Shown here piece by piece: positions 1 through 8,639 of a DNA stretch of 64,000 nucleotides. The stretch spans positions 1-64,000 of the forward strand of contig BBRT01000280.1 of the NCBI GenBank assembly GCA_001417715.1. The letters are read 5' to 3'. The position numbers were made by a program, and so were the translations under genes. The stretch is from Candidatus Symbiothrix dinenymphae (GTDB lineage Bacteria; Bacteroidota; Bacteroidia; Bacteroidales; Azobacteroidaceae). The notes beneath the pieces are model-generated. The model saw only the letters and a program-made list of their open reading frames with translations. It searched no databases and was not told the origin of the DNA. The stretch's first letter is position 1. The number at the start of each line of letters is the position of its first letter.

Positions 1-1025
1 CGTCCGCTCACCCTTAGCTGCATTTTATGAACATACTCTATAAATTTTGATTTGATAATCTCTGCGTTCGCATTGTTCTGTGCGTCAAGTAATTGCAATG
101 CTTCGTTTATACTTGCCGTACTCATGCCATTTTTCTTCATTATTTTTTGTGTCTGATTCATGCTGCAAAGCAATTCGTAAGTCTCTAATATAAAGGTTTT
201 GTATAGAGGCAAAAATTTTAATTTTTCGCATTCGTCTTCTGTTAAACAATTGTTTTCCAAAAGTTTAAGCATCTTTACTCCCCACTTGAAAAGTGGTGTC
301 AGGTTCATGTATCGGGACATTATTCGTTGATTGGGAGGCACGATGCGAGCACATTTACCCATCGAAAGTTTTGCACGCATATCAGATAGTTCTTTTGTGT
401 AATTCTTAAATATTTCATCTTCCTCAAAAAGATGCTGCATCATCCATGAAAATTTGTGATTTATATCTTCTATATGTTTGATATTCAAAATACTAAATGC
501 CTTTGTCAGATTGCTTCCGAGGTCGGATACAGCATATTCAATCTGCTTAATATCTATGGTGTTTTTTATTACTTCTGCAATCTCTTCAGCCTTCCAAGAC
601 GTTGATACTTTTATTTTCAACGGAGTTATATCATTGTATTTCAAGTAACTACCCTTGTTTTCCATTGAAACAGGAACGGCTATTACAAACAATAATTTTT
701 TGTTGCCAAATTGAATACTTTCATCGGCTATCAAAATCCATTTTTGGGTGTTAAAATATTCCTTTTCCCGAAAATTTCCTACACCTTGTTTTTTAGTCCA
801 AAGCAGTATGGTAGTATGTGTTGGAGTCCCAAGATTTAAATGCAAGCAAAGATGAAGCTCGCAAAATATCTTACTCGCAGCCCTGAAACTAACACCAACA
901 CGCAATACTAACGATAATGCAAGTTGTATTATAAAATCGTCATAACGATGATATTTTGGACGATTTTTACAAGGCAATAATACTACGCTGTTATCTCGTT
1001 CAGTTTTTTTTTTATCTGCGACAAA
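1..1025 (-). CDS. DDE-type transposase, second frame (orfB), C-terminus beyond the window edge
   Basis: Read on the minus strand, a frame stays open from a TGA just upstream of 1025 to the left edge (341 codons) and has no obvious start of its own. It contains strings typical of a DDE transposase core: WILIADES, with the first candidate Asp, and YAVSDLGSNL, with a second. A short region rich in basic and hydrophobic residues precedes the core. It lies in the -1 frame relative to the small upstream orf ending at 983, and the two frames share a run of ten A. The product is therefore probably a fusion made by programmed -1 frameshifting. I do not recognise the IS family, and neither element end can be fixed here. 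Confidence 0.7.
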
Positions 1026-1195
1026 TCATTTTCATACCTGTCTGCACGCTCTTTATTTGCAAAAGATTTTTCTTTCCAACTATCGCGACTGTGTTCTATT
1101 TCTTTAATTCGCTTTTTTAGTCGCTTAATCGCTTTGGAACGCTCAATTGATTTGGCTTTCCATAATTCAATACTTTGTTGCTCTTTTGTATCCAT
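983..1195 (-). CDS. Transposase-associated small orfA, coiled coil
   Basis: A 70-aa, strongly charged helical protein beginning MDTKEQQS. It is rich in Lys, Glu and Arg in a pattern typical of a coiled coil. I chose the ATG at 1195 because a TATCTTTG promoter lies about 20 bases upstream of it; a longer in-frame start at 1309 would lie upstream of that promoter. The end of the gene overlaps the transposase frame at an A10 run (T10 on the plus strand, 1004-1013), the usual place for -1 slippage. It is likely the N-terminal part of a frameshifted transposase, or a partner protein made alone when slippage does not occur. Confidence 0.6.
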   Translation of the reverse strand: MDTKEQQSIELWKAKSIERSKAIKRLKKRIKEIEHSRDSWKEKSFANKERADRYENDLSQIKKKLNEITA

Positions 1196-1216
1196 ATTTA
1201 TTATTCTTTTTGGCTG

Positions 1217-1224
1217 CAAAGATA
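1217..1224 (-). promoter_or_regulatory. TATCTTTG -7 promoter element of the transposase
   Basis: An exact match to the Bacteroidota -7 consensus TAnnTTTG on the minus strand, about 22 bases before the ATG of orfA. Confidence 0.6.
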
Positions 1225-1275
1225 CATATTTAGAACGAATAAATAATGAAATTTTACAATCTTTTTTACACCCCA

Positions 1276-1323
1276 CCCTACGGGATAAAAACAAATGATG
1301 AACGAACAATATTCATAAAACAT
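1276..1323. repeat. 48-bp host repeat, copy 1
   Basis: Identical over 48 bases to 61699-61746. It begins CCCTACGGGATAAAAAC and lies in host DNA just outside the prophage. A second, diverged start of the same repeat (caccccaccct) follows at about 1337, then the short motif ctaaactctaa repeated up to the attachment site. Nothing in 1196-1403 looks coding. Confidence 0.85.
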
Positions 1324-1403
1324 CCATCTTTTTAACACCCCACCCTGAGGGGGGCTGGGGGGCGACTAAACTCTAAACTCTAATAACTAAACTCTATCAA
1401 ATG

Positions 1404-1434
1404 CCGTGGAGCTGGAGGGACTCGAACCCTCGTC
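1404..1434 (-). other. attL (duplicated 3' end of ssrA)
   Basis: A 31-bp copy of the last part of tmRNA (ccgtggagctggagggactc followed by gaaccctcgtc). Identity with 46570-46600 stops exactly after the last C. The sequence beyond 1434 is phage DNA and bears no further resemblance to tmRNA. This is the remnant side; the intact gene is at the other end. Confidence 0.93.
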
Positions 1435-1562
1435 AATTCCGACCGAAATTTAAATTTTTAACTCACTGTTTTTCAATTATTTATATTTTAAAAATCTCTC
1501 TTTTTTTTGCCTTTTTTGTTGCGTATCTGTTGCGGGAAACTCTCAGTCTAAAATTTCTAACC
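1435..1562. other. Left phage end with candidate integrase arm sites
   Basis: Noncoding, T-rich. It carries TTTGTTGCG at 1515-1523 and TCTGTTGCG at 1526-1534. TCTGTTGCG recurs at 46496-46504 and TTTGTTGCT at 46524-46532, in the same orientation near attR. This spacing and repetition at both ends suits arm-type binding sites of a tyrosine integrase; it is an inference from repetition only. Confidence 0.4.
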
Positions 1563-1880
1563 TCAGCCAGTTACACCTAATTTTTTATTCAATAAAGCTA
1601 TTCTTTTTTCAGAATTTTCAGCGTTTATGAAATCATCTACCTCTTTTTTAGCATCTGCATTATCTGAATTAAAACTGGCATAAAACATCTCATCTATATC
1701 ATCTCTTTGATAATTTCTATAGCAAACATCTATCTCACCACTTTTAGATTTTTTGAGTTGAACAAACTCCCCGGAAGATAGATACAATTCGTAATCACAT
1801 GGTTCTAACTCATCCGTACTTTTTTTGAATGCAGGATACTTCGCACGCAAATATTCAAGAGATTTATTATTATCAATCAC
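1563..1880 (-). CDS. Hypothetical prophage protein
   Basis: A 105-aa acidic soluble protein with no family I recognise. It has no signal peptide or membrane segment. It is the last gene of the leftward repressor operon, lying 12 bases after the 81-aa gene, and would be expressed in the lysogen along with the repressor. Genes in this position often serve superinfection exclusion or lysogeny maintenance, but the sequence itself gives no direct indication. Confidence 0.7.
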   Translation of the reverse strand: MIDNNKSLEYLRAKYPAFKKSTDELEPCDYELYLSSGEFVQLKKSKSGEIDVCYRNYQRDDIDEMFYASFNSDNADAKKEVDDFINAENSEKRIALLNKKLGVTG

Positions 1881-1892
1881 GAGGTTTGTAAA

Positions 1893-2138
1893 TTAATTAA
1901 CATCATCATTTATGAACCCGCAACACTCTACAATTCCCCAAATTCCGTCCCTGTCAATTGTTTCATAACGATGGATAGTTAATACTTTAAATTTGTTACC
2001 AATTTCTATTGTTAACTCTCCATTTTCGTGTGTAATAGACTGATACAACTGAACTGTATCTCCAATATTTCCCAATAATGGAGCTTCAAATTGGAATGAA
2101 AACTGACCATCTTCTACTTCGTACAAAAAATTTTCCAT
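1893..2138 (-). CDS. Hypothetical prophage protein
   Basis: An 81-aa protein beginning MENFLYEVEDGQ. It has alternating hydrophobic and polar residues that suggest a small beta-rich fold, ends ECCGFINDDVN, and has no recognisable domain. It starts three bases after the repressor stop, so it is probably co-transcribed and translationally linked with it. Confidence 0.7.
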   Translation of the reverse strand: MENFLYEVEDGQFSFQFEAPLLGNIGDTVQLYQSITHENGELTIEIGNKFKVLTIHRYETIDRDGIWGIVECCGFINDDVN

Positions 2139-2141
2139 ATC

Positions 2142-2453
2142 TTATTTTTTTAATTTAGTCTTTTTTAGCAAACCAATATACTCGTTCAAACTTTTTATGA
2201 TTGCATCTTTTTCTTTGCAAGTTTCACATACCACAGATTCCGGCACATACCGTTGCGGGTAGGCAATTAAATCAATGATAGACATCTCAAATTTATTGGC
2301 TATTTCCAATAATTTTCCATACTTGATGTCCTGATTTTGGGTAAGCCAACCGGAATATGTCCCTTGTGTTACCCCAAGCATTTCTGCCATCACTTCTTGT
2401 TTGAAACCCTTCTCCTTGCGAATTGTCTCAATGTTCTCAACAATACTTTTCAT
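2142..2453 (-). CDS. XRE-family prophage repressor (CI-like)
   Basis: A 103-aa protein with an N-terminal helix-turn-helix of the XRE/Cro-CI fold (about residues 5-62; MAEMLGVTQGTYSGW covers the recognition region). A short C-terminal helix follows with a CETC pair near residues 75-78. It lacks the peptidase S24 domain of LexA-like repressors, so induction probably does not go through RecA-stimulated self-cleavage. It is divergent from a cro-like gene across a 148-bp control region, the classic lysogeny switch layout. The -7 promoter element ends four bases before the ATG, which implies a leaderless transcript. Confidence 0.85.
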   Translation of the reverse strand: MKSIVENIETIRKEKGFKQEVMAEMLGVTQGTYSGWLTQNQDIKYGKLLEIANKFEMSIIDLIAYPQRYVPESVVCETCKEKDAIIKSLNEYIGLLKKTKLKK

Positions 2454-2457
2454 TATG

Positions 2458-2465
2458 CAAATTTA
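2458..2465 (-). promoter_or_regulatory. Repressor promoter -7 element TAAATTTG
   Basis: Matches TAnnTTTG on the minus strand and is followed by CATA and then the ATG of the repressor gene. With the usual Bacteroidota spacing transcription would start at or next to the ATG. Confidence 0.55.
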
Positions 2466-2528
2466 TTTAATTAGTAATCAATTAGTTGCAATATTTTTGA
2501 AAAAAAAATTGAAAAAAACGCTTGTTTT

Positions 2529-2544
2529 ATTGGAAAAAACCAAT
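2529..2544. promoter_or_regulatory. Candidate operator: perfect inverted repeat ATTGG-N6-CCAAT
   Basis: The sequence ATTGGAAAAAACCAAT sits directly upstream of, and overlaps by one base, the early-promoter -7 box at 2544. That is where bound repressor would block the rightward promoter. Identification rests on symmetry and position. Confidence 0.5.
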
Positions 2545-2551
2545 ACCTTTG
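2544..2551 (+). promoter_or_regulatory. Early rightward promoter -7 element TACCTTTG
   Basis: An exact consensus -7 box 50 bases upstream of the first early gene. It would drive the cro-like gene and the early operon. Confidence 0.7.
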
Positions 2552-2601
2552 CAGCGTTAAACGAGTAAATAACGGTTAAATAAATAAATAATTATTTTAT
2601 T

Positions 2602-2811
2602 ATGAACGAATTAGATGTTTTTTTAGGTTCGCGCGAAGCAAAGGATTATAACAGAATCCGAGCGATTATTAAACAAGAGTGCTACATTAGCAACCCTACG
2701 CTGTGGAATTGGCGCAATGGTAAAAGACCTATTGCCCCAATCTATCAAGATAAAATCAACCAAATAGCCAATCGCGAATTTGGTGTGAAAGTGTTTGAAA
2801 CTAACAATTAA
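2602..2811 (+). CDS. Small Cro-like DNA-binding protein
   Basis: A 69-aa protein, first gene of the rightward operon and divergent from the repressor. The central stretch NPTLWNWRNGKRPIAPIYQ fits a helix-turn-helix recognition helix and its wing, and the length suits a Cro-type antirepressor. Position is the stronger argument; the HTH assignment is by eye. Confidence 0.65.
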   Translation: MNELDVFLGSREAKDYNRIRAIIKQECYISNPTLWNWRNGKRPIAPIYQDKINQIANREFGVKVFETNN

Positions 2812-2823
2812 GCATAAGCAAAA

Positions 2824-3054
2824 ATGGAAAAGACAAGTATGCAAAAATTACAGGCGGCAGGATATGTATTCCTGCGCACCGGCGAAGTCGTAGGCAAAAA
2901 GATGGTGAAGTCATTTATCATCAAGCAATCCAAAGAATTTGGATTCTGGACCACTCGTGAGAAGTTCCCAACGAAAGTCGCCCGCAATCGCCGATTGAAA
3001 GAGTTGCTGGAGGAGCCTTGGTTTATTTGTGAATCTTACGAACAAAGTATATGA
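2824..3054 (+). CDS. Hypothetical early phage protein
   Basis: A 76-aa basic protein (MEKTSMQKLQAAGYVFLR...), no recognised domain. It follows the cro-like gene by 12 bases and its stop overlaps the next start (ATGA), so it belongs to the early operon. Confidence 0.7.
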   Translation: MEKTSMQKLQAAGYVFLRTGEVVGKKMVKSFIIKQSKEFGFWTTREKFPTKVARNRRLKELLEEPWFICESYEQSI

Positions 3055-3332
3055 TACGCGAAGACATCCAAATTATCCAGCGTAAGCACTGCACGATTAT
3101 CGCTAGCGCAGAAAACATGTTCTCGTTTTCGGAGTGCCATGCTTTTAAAATTAGTGCATTTTCAAGTTTCCCGTACACCATGCCGATGCTTGAGGAGTTA
3201 GAGGCTTCCGGAATTATTGAAATAGAATCATGCAACGAAGATGGATGCTTGATGATGATACCCAGATTTGGTTATGATACGAAAAAGATGACGGATTTGG
3301 TTGTGTTTTTATTTGAAAAATATAATTTATAA
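3051..3332 (+). CDS. Hypothetical early phage protein
   Basis: A 93-aa protein of mixed alpha/beta character. It starts inside the stop codon of the preceding gene, a sign of translational coupling. No family recognised. Confidence 0.7.
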   Translation: MIREDIQIIQRKHCTIIASAENMFSFSECHAFKISAFSSFPYTMPMLEELEASGIIEIESCNEDGCLMMIPRFGYDTKKMTDLVVFLFEKYNL

Positions 3333-3343
3333 AATAAACGACA

Positions 3344-3655
3344 ATGAAAACAATTAATGAAGCGGCAAAAGAAGCCACACAAAAGCGTTCATTCAGCACA
3401 CTTGACACTCCAATGCTAAAAGAAAAGTTTTATGACGGATTTTTAGATGGGGTGGAATTTGCCCAACGGTGGAGAAGTGTTGATGATGAAATGCCTGAAA
3501 ATGACGAGTATGTTTTACTATTATGTAAAACGGCAACCGAAGGACCATTTATGGCTGTGAGACGGAAGGACAACTTTTGGATTACTTCATGCTGGAGAGT
3601 TATATTCGAGAAAATGGTAGATGTTACCCATTGGCGACCAATTGAATTGAATTAA
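3344..3655 (+). CDS. DUF551-type protein
   Basis: A 103-aa protein whose C-terminal half has the DUF551 pattern: WRSVDDEMPENDEYVLL near residues 43-60 and VTHWRPIE at the end. The N-terminal half is helical (KTINEAAKEATQKRSF). DUF551 proteins are common, functionally unassigned genes of phages and other mobile DNA, typically in early operons as here. Confidence 0.75.
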   Translation: MKTINEAAKEATQKRSFSTLDTPMLKEKFYDGFLDGVEFAQRWRSVDDEMPENDEYVLLLCKTATEGPFMAVRRKDNFWITSCWRVIFEKMVDVTHWRPIELN

Positions 3656-3667
3656 AATAAAACGACA

Positions 3668-4213
3668 ATGAATAGACTAACAAACATCATCGGAATAGTC
3701 GCATTGTGCGGCATCCTACTCAAACTGTGCTACGTGTTTGTGTTCCTGTTTGGGGAACTTGATACTAACAGTTTTATTTCGCGCATCACCGGTGTCACGT
3801 TTGCTTTTGTGAGCATCTATTTTGTGATGAAATCGCCTGCTATGTGGCTCAAAATAGTGATGATTATGTTGGACGTTGCCGCCATCCTATTTTTCTACCT
3901 GCACCAAGAATGGAACATACCGATTGTGTATTCGAGTTTCATCATCGCCGCCTATTCGGCGTTGGTGATTTTTCATTTGCCGCGCATCGTGAACGAGAGC
4001 ATCAATTCCGGCAACGAATCGTTAGCGGACCGTTGCCGAGAATTGGAAGCCCGTTTACGAGCAAAAGACGAAATCGCCAAATTGGAAACGGACGTAAAAC
4101 GGATGCGCCGCCGCGTGAAGGATAGCAGAACGGACAGCACCCGAAAGGATAACGAGCACGCGCTCGCAGAGATGGAACAGAGGTATAACGAATTGATAAA
4201 GACAGCAGCATGA
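3668..4213 (+). CDS. Membrane protein with C-terminal coiled coil
   Basis: A 181-aa protein with four predicted transmembrane helices (about residues 5-27, 38-55, 61-80 and 86-105). A long charged helix rich in Arg, Glu and Lys follows to the C-terminus, presumably cytoplasmic. Expressed with the early operon, it could be a superinfection-exclusion or host-takeover membrane protein. No family recognised; the role is inference. Confidence 0.7.
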   Translation: MNRLTNIIGIVALCGILLKLCYVFVFLFGELDTNSFISRITGVTFAFVSIYFVMKSPAMWLKIVMIMLDVAAILFFYLHQEWNIPIVYSSFIIAAYSALVIFHLPRIVNESINSGNESLADRCRELEARLRAKDEIAKLETDVKRMRRRVKDSRTDSTRKDNEHALAEMEQRYNELIKTAA

Positions 4214-4755
4214 TACAGAATAATGAGAAAATCATAGAAAAACTTCAAAAAATCAAAGCACTTTCTGAGCGCGGCGAATGCGGTGAAGCGATGAATGCAA
4301 AGCGGATGCTCGAAAAATGGTTGTTAAAATACAATATTACGCTTGATGATTTATCATCGGATGAAAAGAAGCGACAGTGTTTCAATGTAAACCATAGTAA
4401 CGGTTCTTTGGGTGTGTTTCTTATGTGTGCTTTGAAACTTTTTGGTATGAGTAGGAGTAAAGATATATTCTACTATAAAGGACAAAAGAGTAAAATATAT
4501 ATTGAATTGACAAATTTAGAGTATTCTGAAATGATGCAATTCTACGATTTTCACAAAAAAAACTTTGAAAAAGAAAGAAAGAAAATGCTTATTGAATTTG
4601 AACAGGCTTATCAATATAAACATGATTTATATGCTACCGATAACGAAGATGGCAAAAAATCTGAACGAAAACAATCGGAAGAAGAAATAATGAGAATTAT
4701 TCGTTTAGTGCAGAGTTTAGAAGATGTGACTTACCATAAACAATTGACCCAATGA
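4210..4755 (+). CDS. DUF2786-like protein
   Basis: A 181-aa protein. Residues 6-45 (KIIEKLQKIKALSERGECGEAMNAKRMLEKW in two pieces, then LLKYNIT) match the DUF2786 pattern of a helical repeat found in phage and plasmid proteins. The rest is highly charged and helical. The start overlaps the preceding stop by four bases. Function unknown; association with replication or recombination genes is the usual context. Confidence 0.65.
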   Translation: MIQNNEKIIEKLQKIKALSERGECGEAMNAKRMLEKWLLKYNITLDDLSSDEKKRQCFNVNHSNGSLGVFLMCALKLFGMSRSKDIFYYKGQKSKIYIELTNLEYSEMMQFYDFHKKNFEKERKKMLIEFEQAYQYKHDLYATDNEDGKKSERKQSEEEIMRIIRLVQSLEDVTYHKQLTQ

Positions 4756-4943
4756 AAACATACAACAACAAGCAGCTAATGCGCCGCAAAAACATAATCT
4801 ACAAACTCCGCCGAAAAGGCATCGGCGTAAACACGCAACAAAAAACAATTTTTGTCGCGCATAACGCCGACCCTAATTTGCATATACAAATCGGGCGGCT
4901 AAGGGCTGAGTATCATTTTGAAGTTCAACGTACAATCACATAA
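4752..4943 (+). CDS. Small basic hypothetical protein
   Basis: A 63-aa protein with many Arg, Lys and Asn residues. It overlaps the DUF2786-like gene by four bases and precedes the primase gene. Its size and charge would suit nucleic-acid binding, but nothing specific is visible. Confidence 0.6.
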   Translation: MKTYNNKQLMRRKNIIYKLRRKGIGVNTQQKTIFVAHNADPNLHIQIGRLRAEYHFEVQRTIT

Positions 4944-4954
4944 AAATCAAGCCA

Positions 4955-7900
4955 GTGTATATCCCAGAAGACATAAAAAACAAAATCTTATCCGTTTCGG
5001 AAGACAAACTCAAGGAAGTAGTTGAGGACTTTGCCCCGTTGCACAAATCCGGAGTGAGCTGGGTGTGTGACTGCCCTATATGCAATGCAGAGCGGATGCT
5101 AACGGTCACGCCGGGGAAGAACATTTTCAAGTGCTTCCGGTGCAACGACTTTTCCGGCAAAGGAGCGGTTGCCTATCTGATGAAAGGGCATAACAAAACC
5201 TTTCCCGAAGCATTGGAATATCTGGCAAAGAAGTTTGACATTTTCATCGACGAGCCGAAACCCGTGCCAAAACCCAAGTCGACGAAGAAAGCAAAGGGCA
5301 AAGCCGGAGCGGATGCCAATTCGTTTTGCGCCCGAATGCTGGCGGAATCCGGACTGACCGCCGCCGATGTCACCGCCTGTGTTTATCGCACCGATGACAA
5401 CTCTGCCCACTTTGAATCGCGCACATTCAAGCCCGGCACGCTTGACCAATACAACAACATCGTGCCCGGCGATGACGTGATTATTGAATACTACGACTTG
5501 GACGGCAACCCCGTCACCTACGAGCAAAAGGACAGCCGGGGCAAACTCACCGGCAGGCAAAAAGAATACTTCCGCGTGCGTTGGCAATACCCGCCGGAAC
5601 ACCTCGACAAAGAGGGCAAACCGCAGAAATACAAATCGCCCTACGGCTCATTTGCCAACATCTACATTCCCGAAAAGATACGCGCTACCTACAAGGCAAA
5701 AGAAAAACTGCCACGCCTCTACATTCAAGAGGGAGAAAAGAAAGCCGAAAAAGCCACCAAACACGGTTTGCCGTCTATTGCCATCTCCGGCATTTCGGCG
5801 TTGGGGCATGGCGGACGATTGCCGGAAGATTTAATCCGCATCATTCAGACCTGCCAAGTCGAAGAAGTAATTTTCCTGCTCGATGCGGATTGGGACGATT
5901 TGTCGGCAACGCTTCGCGTTACTGACCAAGTCGAGCGTCGCCCGCGTAACTTCTTCTTTGCCGTCAAAAACTACAAAGAGTACATGCGTACGCTCAAAAA
6001 CCGCGACCTGTACGTTGAAATCTATTTTGGGTACGTTCTGAAAAACGAAAAAAACGACAAAGGCATTGATGACCTGCTGGCAAATTTGCTTGCCGGCAAC
6101 GAGGCGGAACTGTCGGCAGACATCGAACATCTTATCAATGAAAAAGACCTGAAAGGCAAATACATCCAACTGCATAAAATCACAACATGGACAGACCACA
6201 AATTGGAGGAAATTTGGGGACTAAACAACCCGCGCGTGTTTGCCGAACGGCACAAATCCATTCTGAAAGACATGCCGGAGTTCGTCATCGGTCGCCACAA
6301 ATGGCACATCAATGACGCCGGCGAACTCGAAAGCTCACAGCCGGTCGAAAGCGACGAACAATTTTGGATTGAACGCGAAAAGCACGACAAACAGGGCAAC
6401 CCGTTCACCGTTTACGACTTCAACTACAACCGGTCGCTTCGCTTTTTGCAAAACCGCGGCTTCGGTCGCCATCGCCGATTAGACGGCACGTTTGAATACA
6501 TCCACCTCACGCCGCCATCCGTGCGCACGGTCGAAACATGGGAAGTCCGCGACTTCCTGTTTGAGTTCACCAAAGCCAACTGCAAAGAGGACGTGTTGGA
6601 AATGATTTTGCGCGGCGGTACCCAATACCTTGGACCGGACAAAATCTCGCACATGGAATTTATCGACCCCAATTTCAAACCCGCAGAGCGCGACCGGCAA
6701 ATATTCTATTTTGCGAACAACTGCTGGGAAATTTCGGCAGACAAAATTTCAGAGATGGATTACGCCAACGTCACGCACCACATCTGGAAAGAGCAGCGCA
6801 AAAAGTTGCCGGCACAACTCACCGTGCCATTGCTCCACGTGACAAAAACGGATAACCGGTTTGCCTACAAACTGACAGCCTTAGGCACCCAATGCCACTT
6901 TTTGCAATTCCTAATCAACACCTCCAATTTCACATGGCGCAAAGAAGAATTGCAGAAAACGCAGCCCGATTTCATCATCCCGGAAGATGAACTCTACGAA
7001 AACACGGAACACCTGATTGCGAAACTGTGTGCCATCGGCTACATGCTGATGGAGTGCAAAGACCGCAGCAACTCAAAGGCAGTGGTCGCGATGGACGGGC
7101 GACAGTCCGAAGTGGGAGCGAGCAACGGACGTAGCGGCAAGTCCATCATCGGCGAATTGTTTAAACACGTGATGTCCACAGTCTATATCAACGGCAAAAA
7201 ATCTGACCTTGGTACCGACAATTTTTTGTGGGACGAACTGGTTGAGAAAACAAAAGCCGTCTTCATCGACGACGTTCGCCCCGGCTTCGATTTTGAAAGT
7301 CTGTTTGCCAACATCACCGGCGACTGGGCGGTGAACTACAAAGGCGGACGGCGCTCGACATTCCCGTTTGCCACATCGCCCAAAATCTACATCACCACCA
7401 ACCACGCCCTCAATGGCGAAGGCTCATCGTTTCGCGACCGGCAATGGCTCATCGCATTTTCCGACTACTACAACGACCAGCGCAAGCCCATCAACGATTT
7501 TGGCGTGATGTTTTTCGACGAATGGGATTTTGAACAATGGAACCTCACATGGAACCTGCTGGCAGCCTGCGTGCAACTCTACCTGAAATTCGGCGTAGTA
7601 GAAAGTCCGGGCGAACGCTTGGCACAACGCCAATTACGCCAGTTCATGGGCGAAGAATTTATCTCCTGGGCAGAAGAATACTTCTCTGCCGAAGAAAAGT
7701 TAAACACACGCATCGCCCGCAAAGATATGTTCGACACATTCCTTGCTTATGCCCCCGACCAGCGAAAATGGTGCAAAGCAACAACGTTCAAAAAGCGCAT
7801 AATCAAATATTGCGACTGGAAAAATCTGAAATTCAACCCGCACCGCTACGACCCGCTAACCGGACTGCCCATGTATCACGACAAAGAAGGCAAGCCGGAC

Positions 7901-8041
7901 ATCGACGACAAATCCGGCGGCGTAGAATATTTCACCATCGGCGATGCCAACTTCCGCAGTTCCGGCGCGGATGGCGGCGGCGAAGTCGATGCCGTCAATG
8001 TAGATTTATTCAAGAAAGAAACAAAAGGGTGTCCATTTTAA
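4955..8041 (+). CDS. Phage primase-helicase (CHC2 zinc finger, Toprim, SF3-like helicase)
   Basis: A 1028-aa replication protein combining priming and unwinding. The N-terminus has a CHC2-type zinc site, CPIC at residues 40-43 and CFRC at 60-63. A Toprim-like segment follows at about 250-320, with IQEGEKKAEK supplying the Glu and FLLDADWDD the acidic pair. The C-terminal third is a P-loop helicase with Walker A NGRSGKS near 722-728, Walker B AVFIDDV near 767-773 and sensor YITTNH near 812. The first in-frame start is GTG at 4955; no ATG lies nearby, so this start is likely but not certain. It is the only clear replication gene and marks the end of the main early block. Layout resembles P4 alpha-type and other phage primase-helicases. 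Confidence 0.9.
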   Translation: MYIPEDIKNKILSVSEDKLKEVVEDFAPLHKSGVSWVCDCPICNAERMLTVTPGKNIFKCFRCNDFSGKGAVAYLMKGHNKTFPEALEYLAKKFDIFIDEPKPVPKPKSTKKAKGKAGADANSFCARMLAESGLTAADVTACVYRTDDNSAHFESRTFKPGTLDQYNNIVPGDDVIIEYYDLDGNPVTYEQKDSRGKLTGRQKEYFRVRWQYPPEHLDKEGKPQKYKSPYGSFANIYIPEKIRATYKAKEKLPRLYIQEGEKKAEKATKHGLPSIAISGISALGHGGRLPEDLIRIIQTCQVEEVIFLLDADWDDLSATLRVTDQVERRPRNFFFAVKNYKEYMRTLKNRDLYVEIYFGYVLKNEKNDKGIDDLLANLLAGNEAELSADIEHLINEKDLKGKYIQLHKITTWTDHKLEEIWGLNNPRVFAERHKSILKDMPEFVIGRHKWHINDAGELESSQPVESDEQFWIEREKHDKQGNPFTVYDFNYNRSLRFLQNRGFGRHRRLDGTFEYIHLTPPSVRTVETWEVRDFLFEFTKANCKEDVLEMILRGGTQYLGPDKISHMEFIDPNFKPAERDRQIFYFANNCWEISADKISEMDYANVTHHIWKEQRKKLPAQLTVPLLHVTKTDNRFAYKLTALGTQCHFLQFLINTSNFTWRKEELQKTQPDFIIPEDELYENTEHLIAKLCAIGYMLMECKDRSNSKAVVAMDGRQSEVGASNGRSGKSIIGELFKHVMSTVYINGKKSDLGTDNFLWDELVEKTKAVFIDDVRPGFDFESLFANITGDWAVNYKGGRRSTFPFATSPKIYITTNHALNGEGSSFRDRQWLIAFSDYYNDQRKPINDFGVMFFDEWDFEQWNLTWNLLAACVQLYLKFGVVESPGERLAQRQLRQFMGEEFISWAEEYFSAEEKLNTRIARKDMFDTFLAYAPDQRKWCKATTFKKRIIKYCDWKNLKFNPHRYDPLTGLPMYHDKEGKPDIDDKSGGVEYFTIGDANFRSSGADGGGEVDAVNVDLFKKETKGCPF

Positions 8042-8053
8042 AATTGAAAATAT

Positions 8054-8395
8054 ATGAATCTATCACATCACAAACTTGAAAAGTTACAGGAACTCTGGGA
8101 TTTATCCGATGAAATAGGGCGGGATAAATTCGAACCGTTTCAGGATGCCGTGTTTAAAATCTGCAAAGGTTTACACCCCGGCGACACTTACAACATCGTC
8201 GAGAAAGTAAAAGAGGCAAACAAAAGCATTTTCATCAAATGTGTGTGCCACTACATCCGGTTAAACGCTCCGAAAGGTGACTGCAATGTTGAATTTTCTG
8301 AAAACTATTGCATAGTCAAAGGTATCCAGACGTGGAATGACCAGCAAAGAGAAAAACAATCACAGAATAATAAGAAAGGAGGTTTTTATGTATGA
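8054..8395 (+). CDS. Hypothetical early phage protein
   Basis: A 113-aa protein, MNLSHHKLEKLQELWDLSDE..., predicted soluble and mainly helical. It lies 12 bases after the primase-helicase gene and overlaps the next gene. No family recognised. Confidence 0.7.
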   Translation: MNLSHHKLEKLQELWDLSDEIGRDKFEPFQDAVFKICKGLHPGDTYNIVEKVKEANKSIFIKCVCHYIRLNAPKGDCNVEFSENYCIVKGIQTWNDQQREKQSQNNKKGGFYV

Positions 8396-8639
8396 AAGTC
8401 GCTCTGATATAGAAGCCGAAGCATGGCGTAGTTTAAATTTCAAGTATCATTCTCTTTTGCTTGTTATGGAAAAACACCTTGTTTCTGAAAAAAACAAGAT
8501 GTTAAAAAGGATGGAAAAATTAGAGGGCTTGAAAGAAATTGGTCGTATAACTGAAAAGCAGTTAGATGAACTTTGGACTTTAAGTGAAAATGATATGTTT
8601 TCAACTTGGAAAGCAGACCTAAAAAAACTAAATTCATGA
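8388..8639 (+). CDS. Hypothetical helical phage protein
   Basis: An 83-aa helical protein with the start set at 8388 (MYESRSDIEAEAW) because a strong Shine-Dalgarno, AAAGGAGG, lies six bases before it. A longer in-frame start at 8337 has none. Such a strong Shine-Dalgarno is uncommon in Bacteroidota and suggests high or independent translation. It overlaps the genes on both sides. Confidence 0.65.
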   Translation: MYESRSDIEAEAWRSLNFKYHSLLLVMEKHLVSEKNKMLKRMEKLEGLKEIGRITEKQLDELWTLSENDMFSTWKADLKKLNS

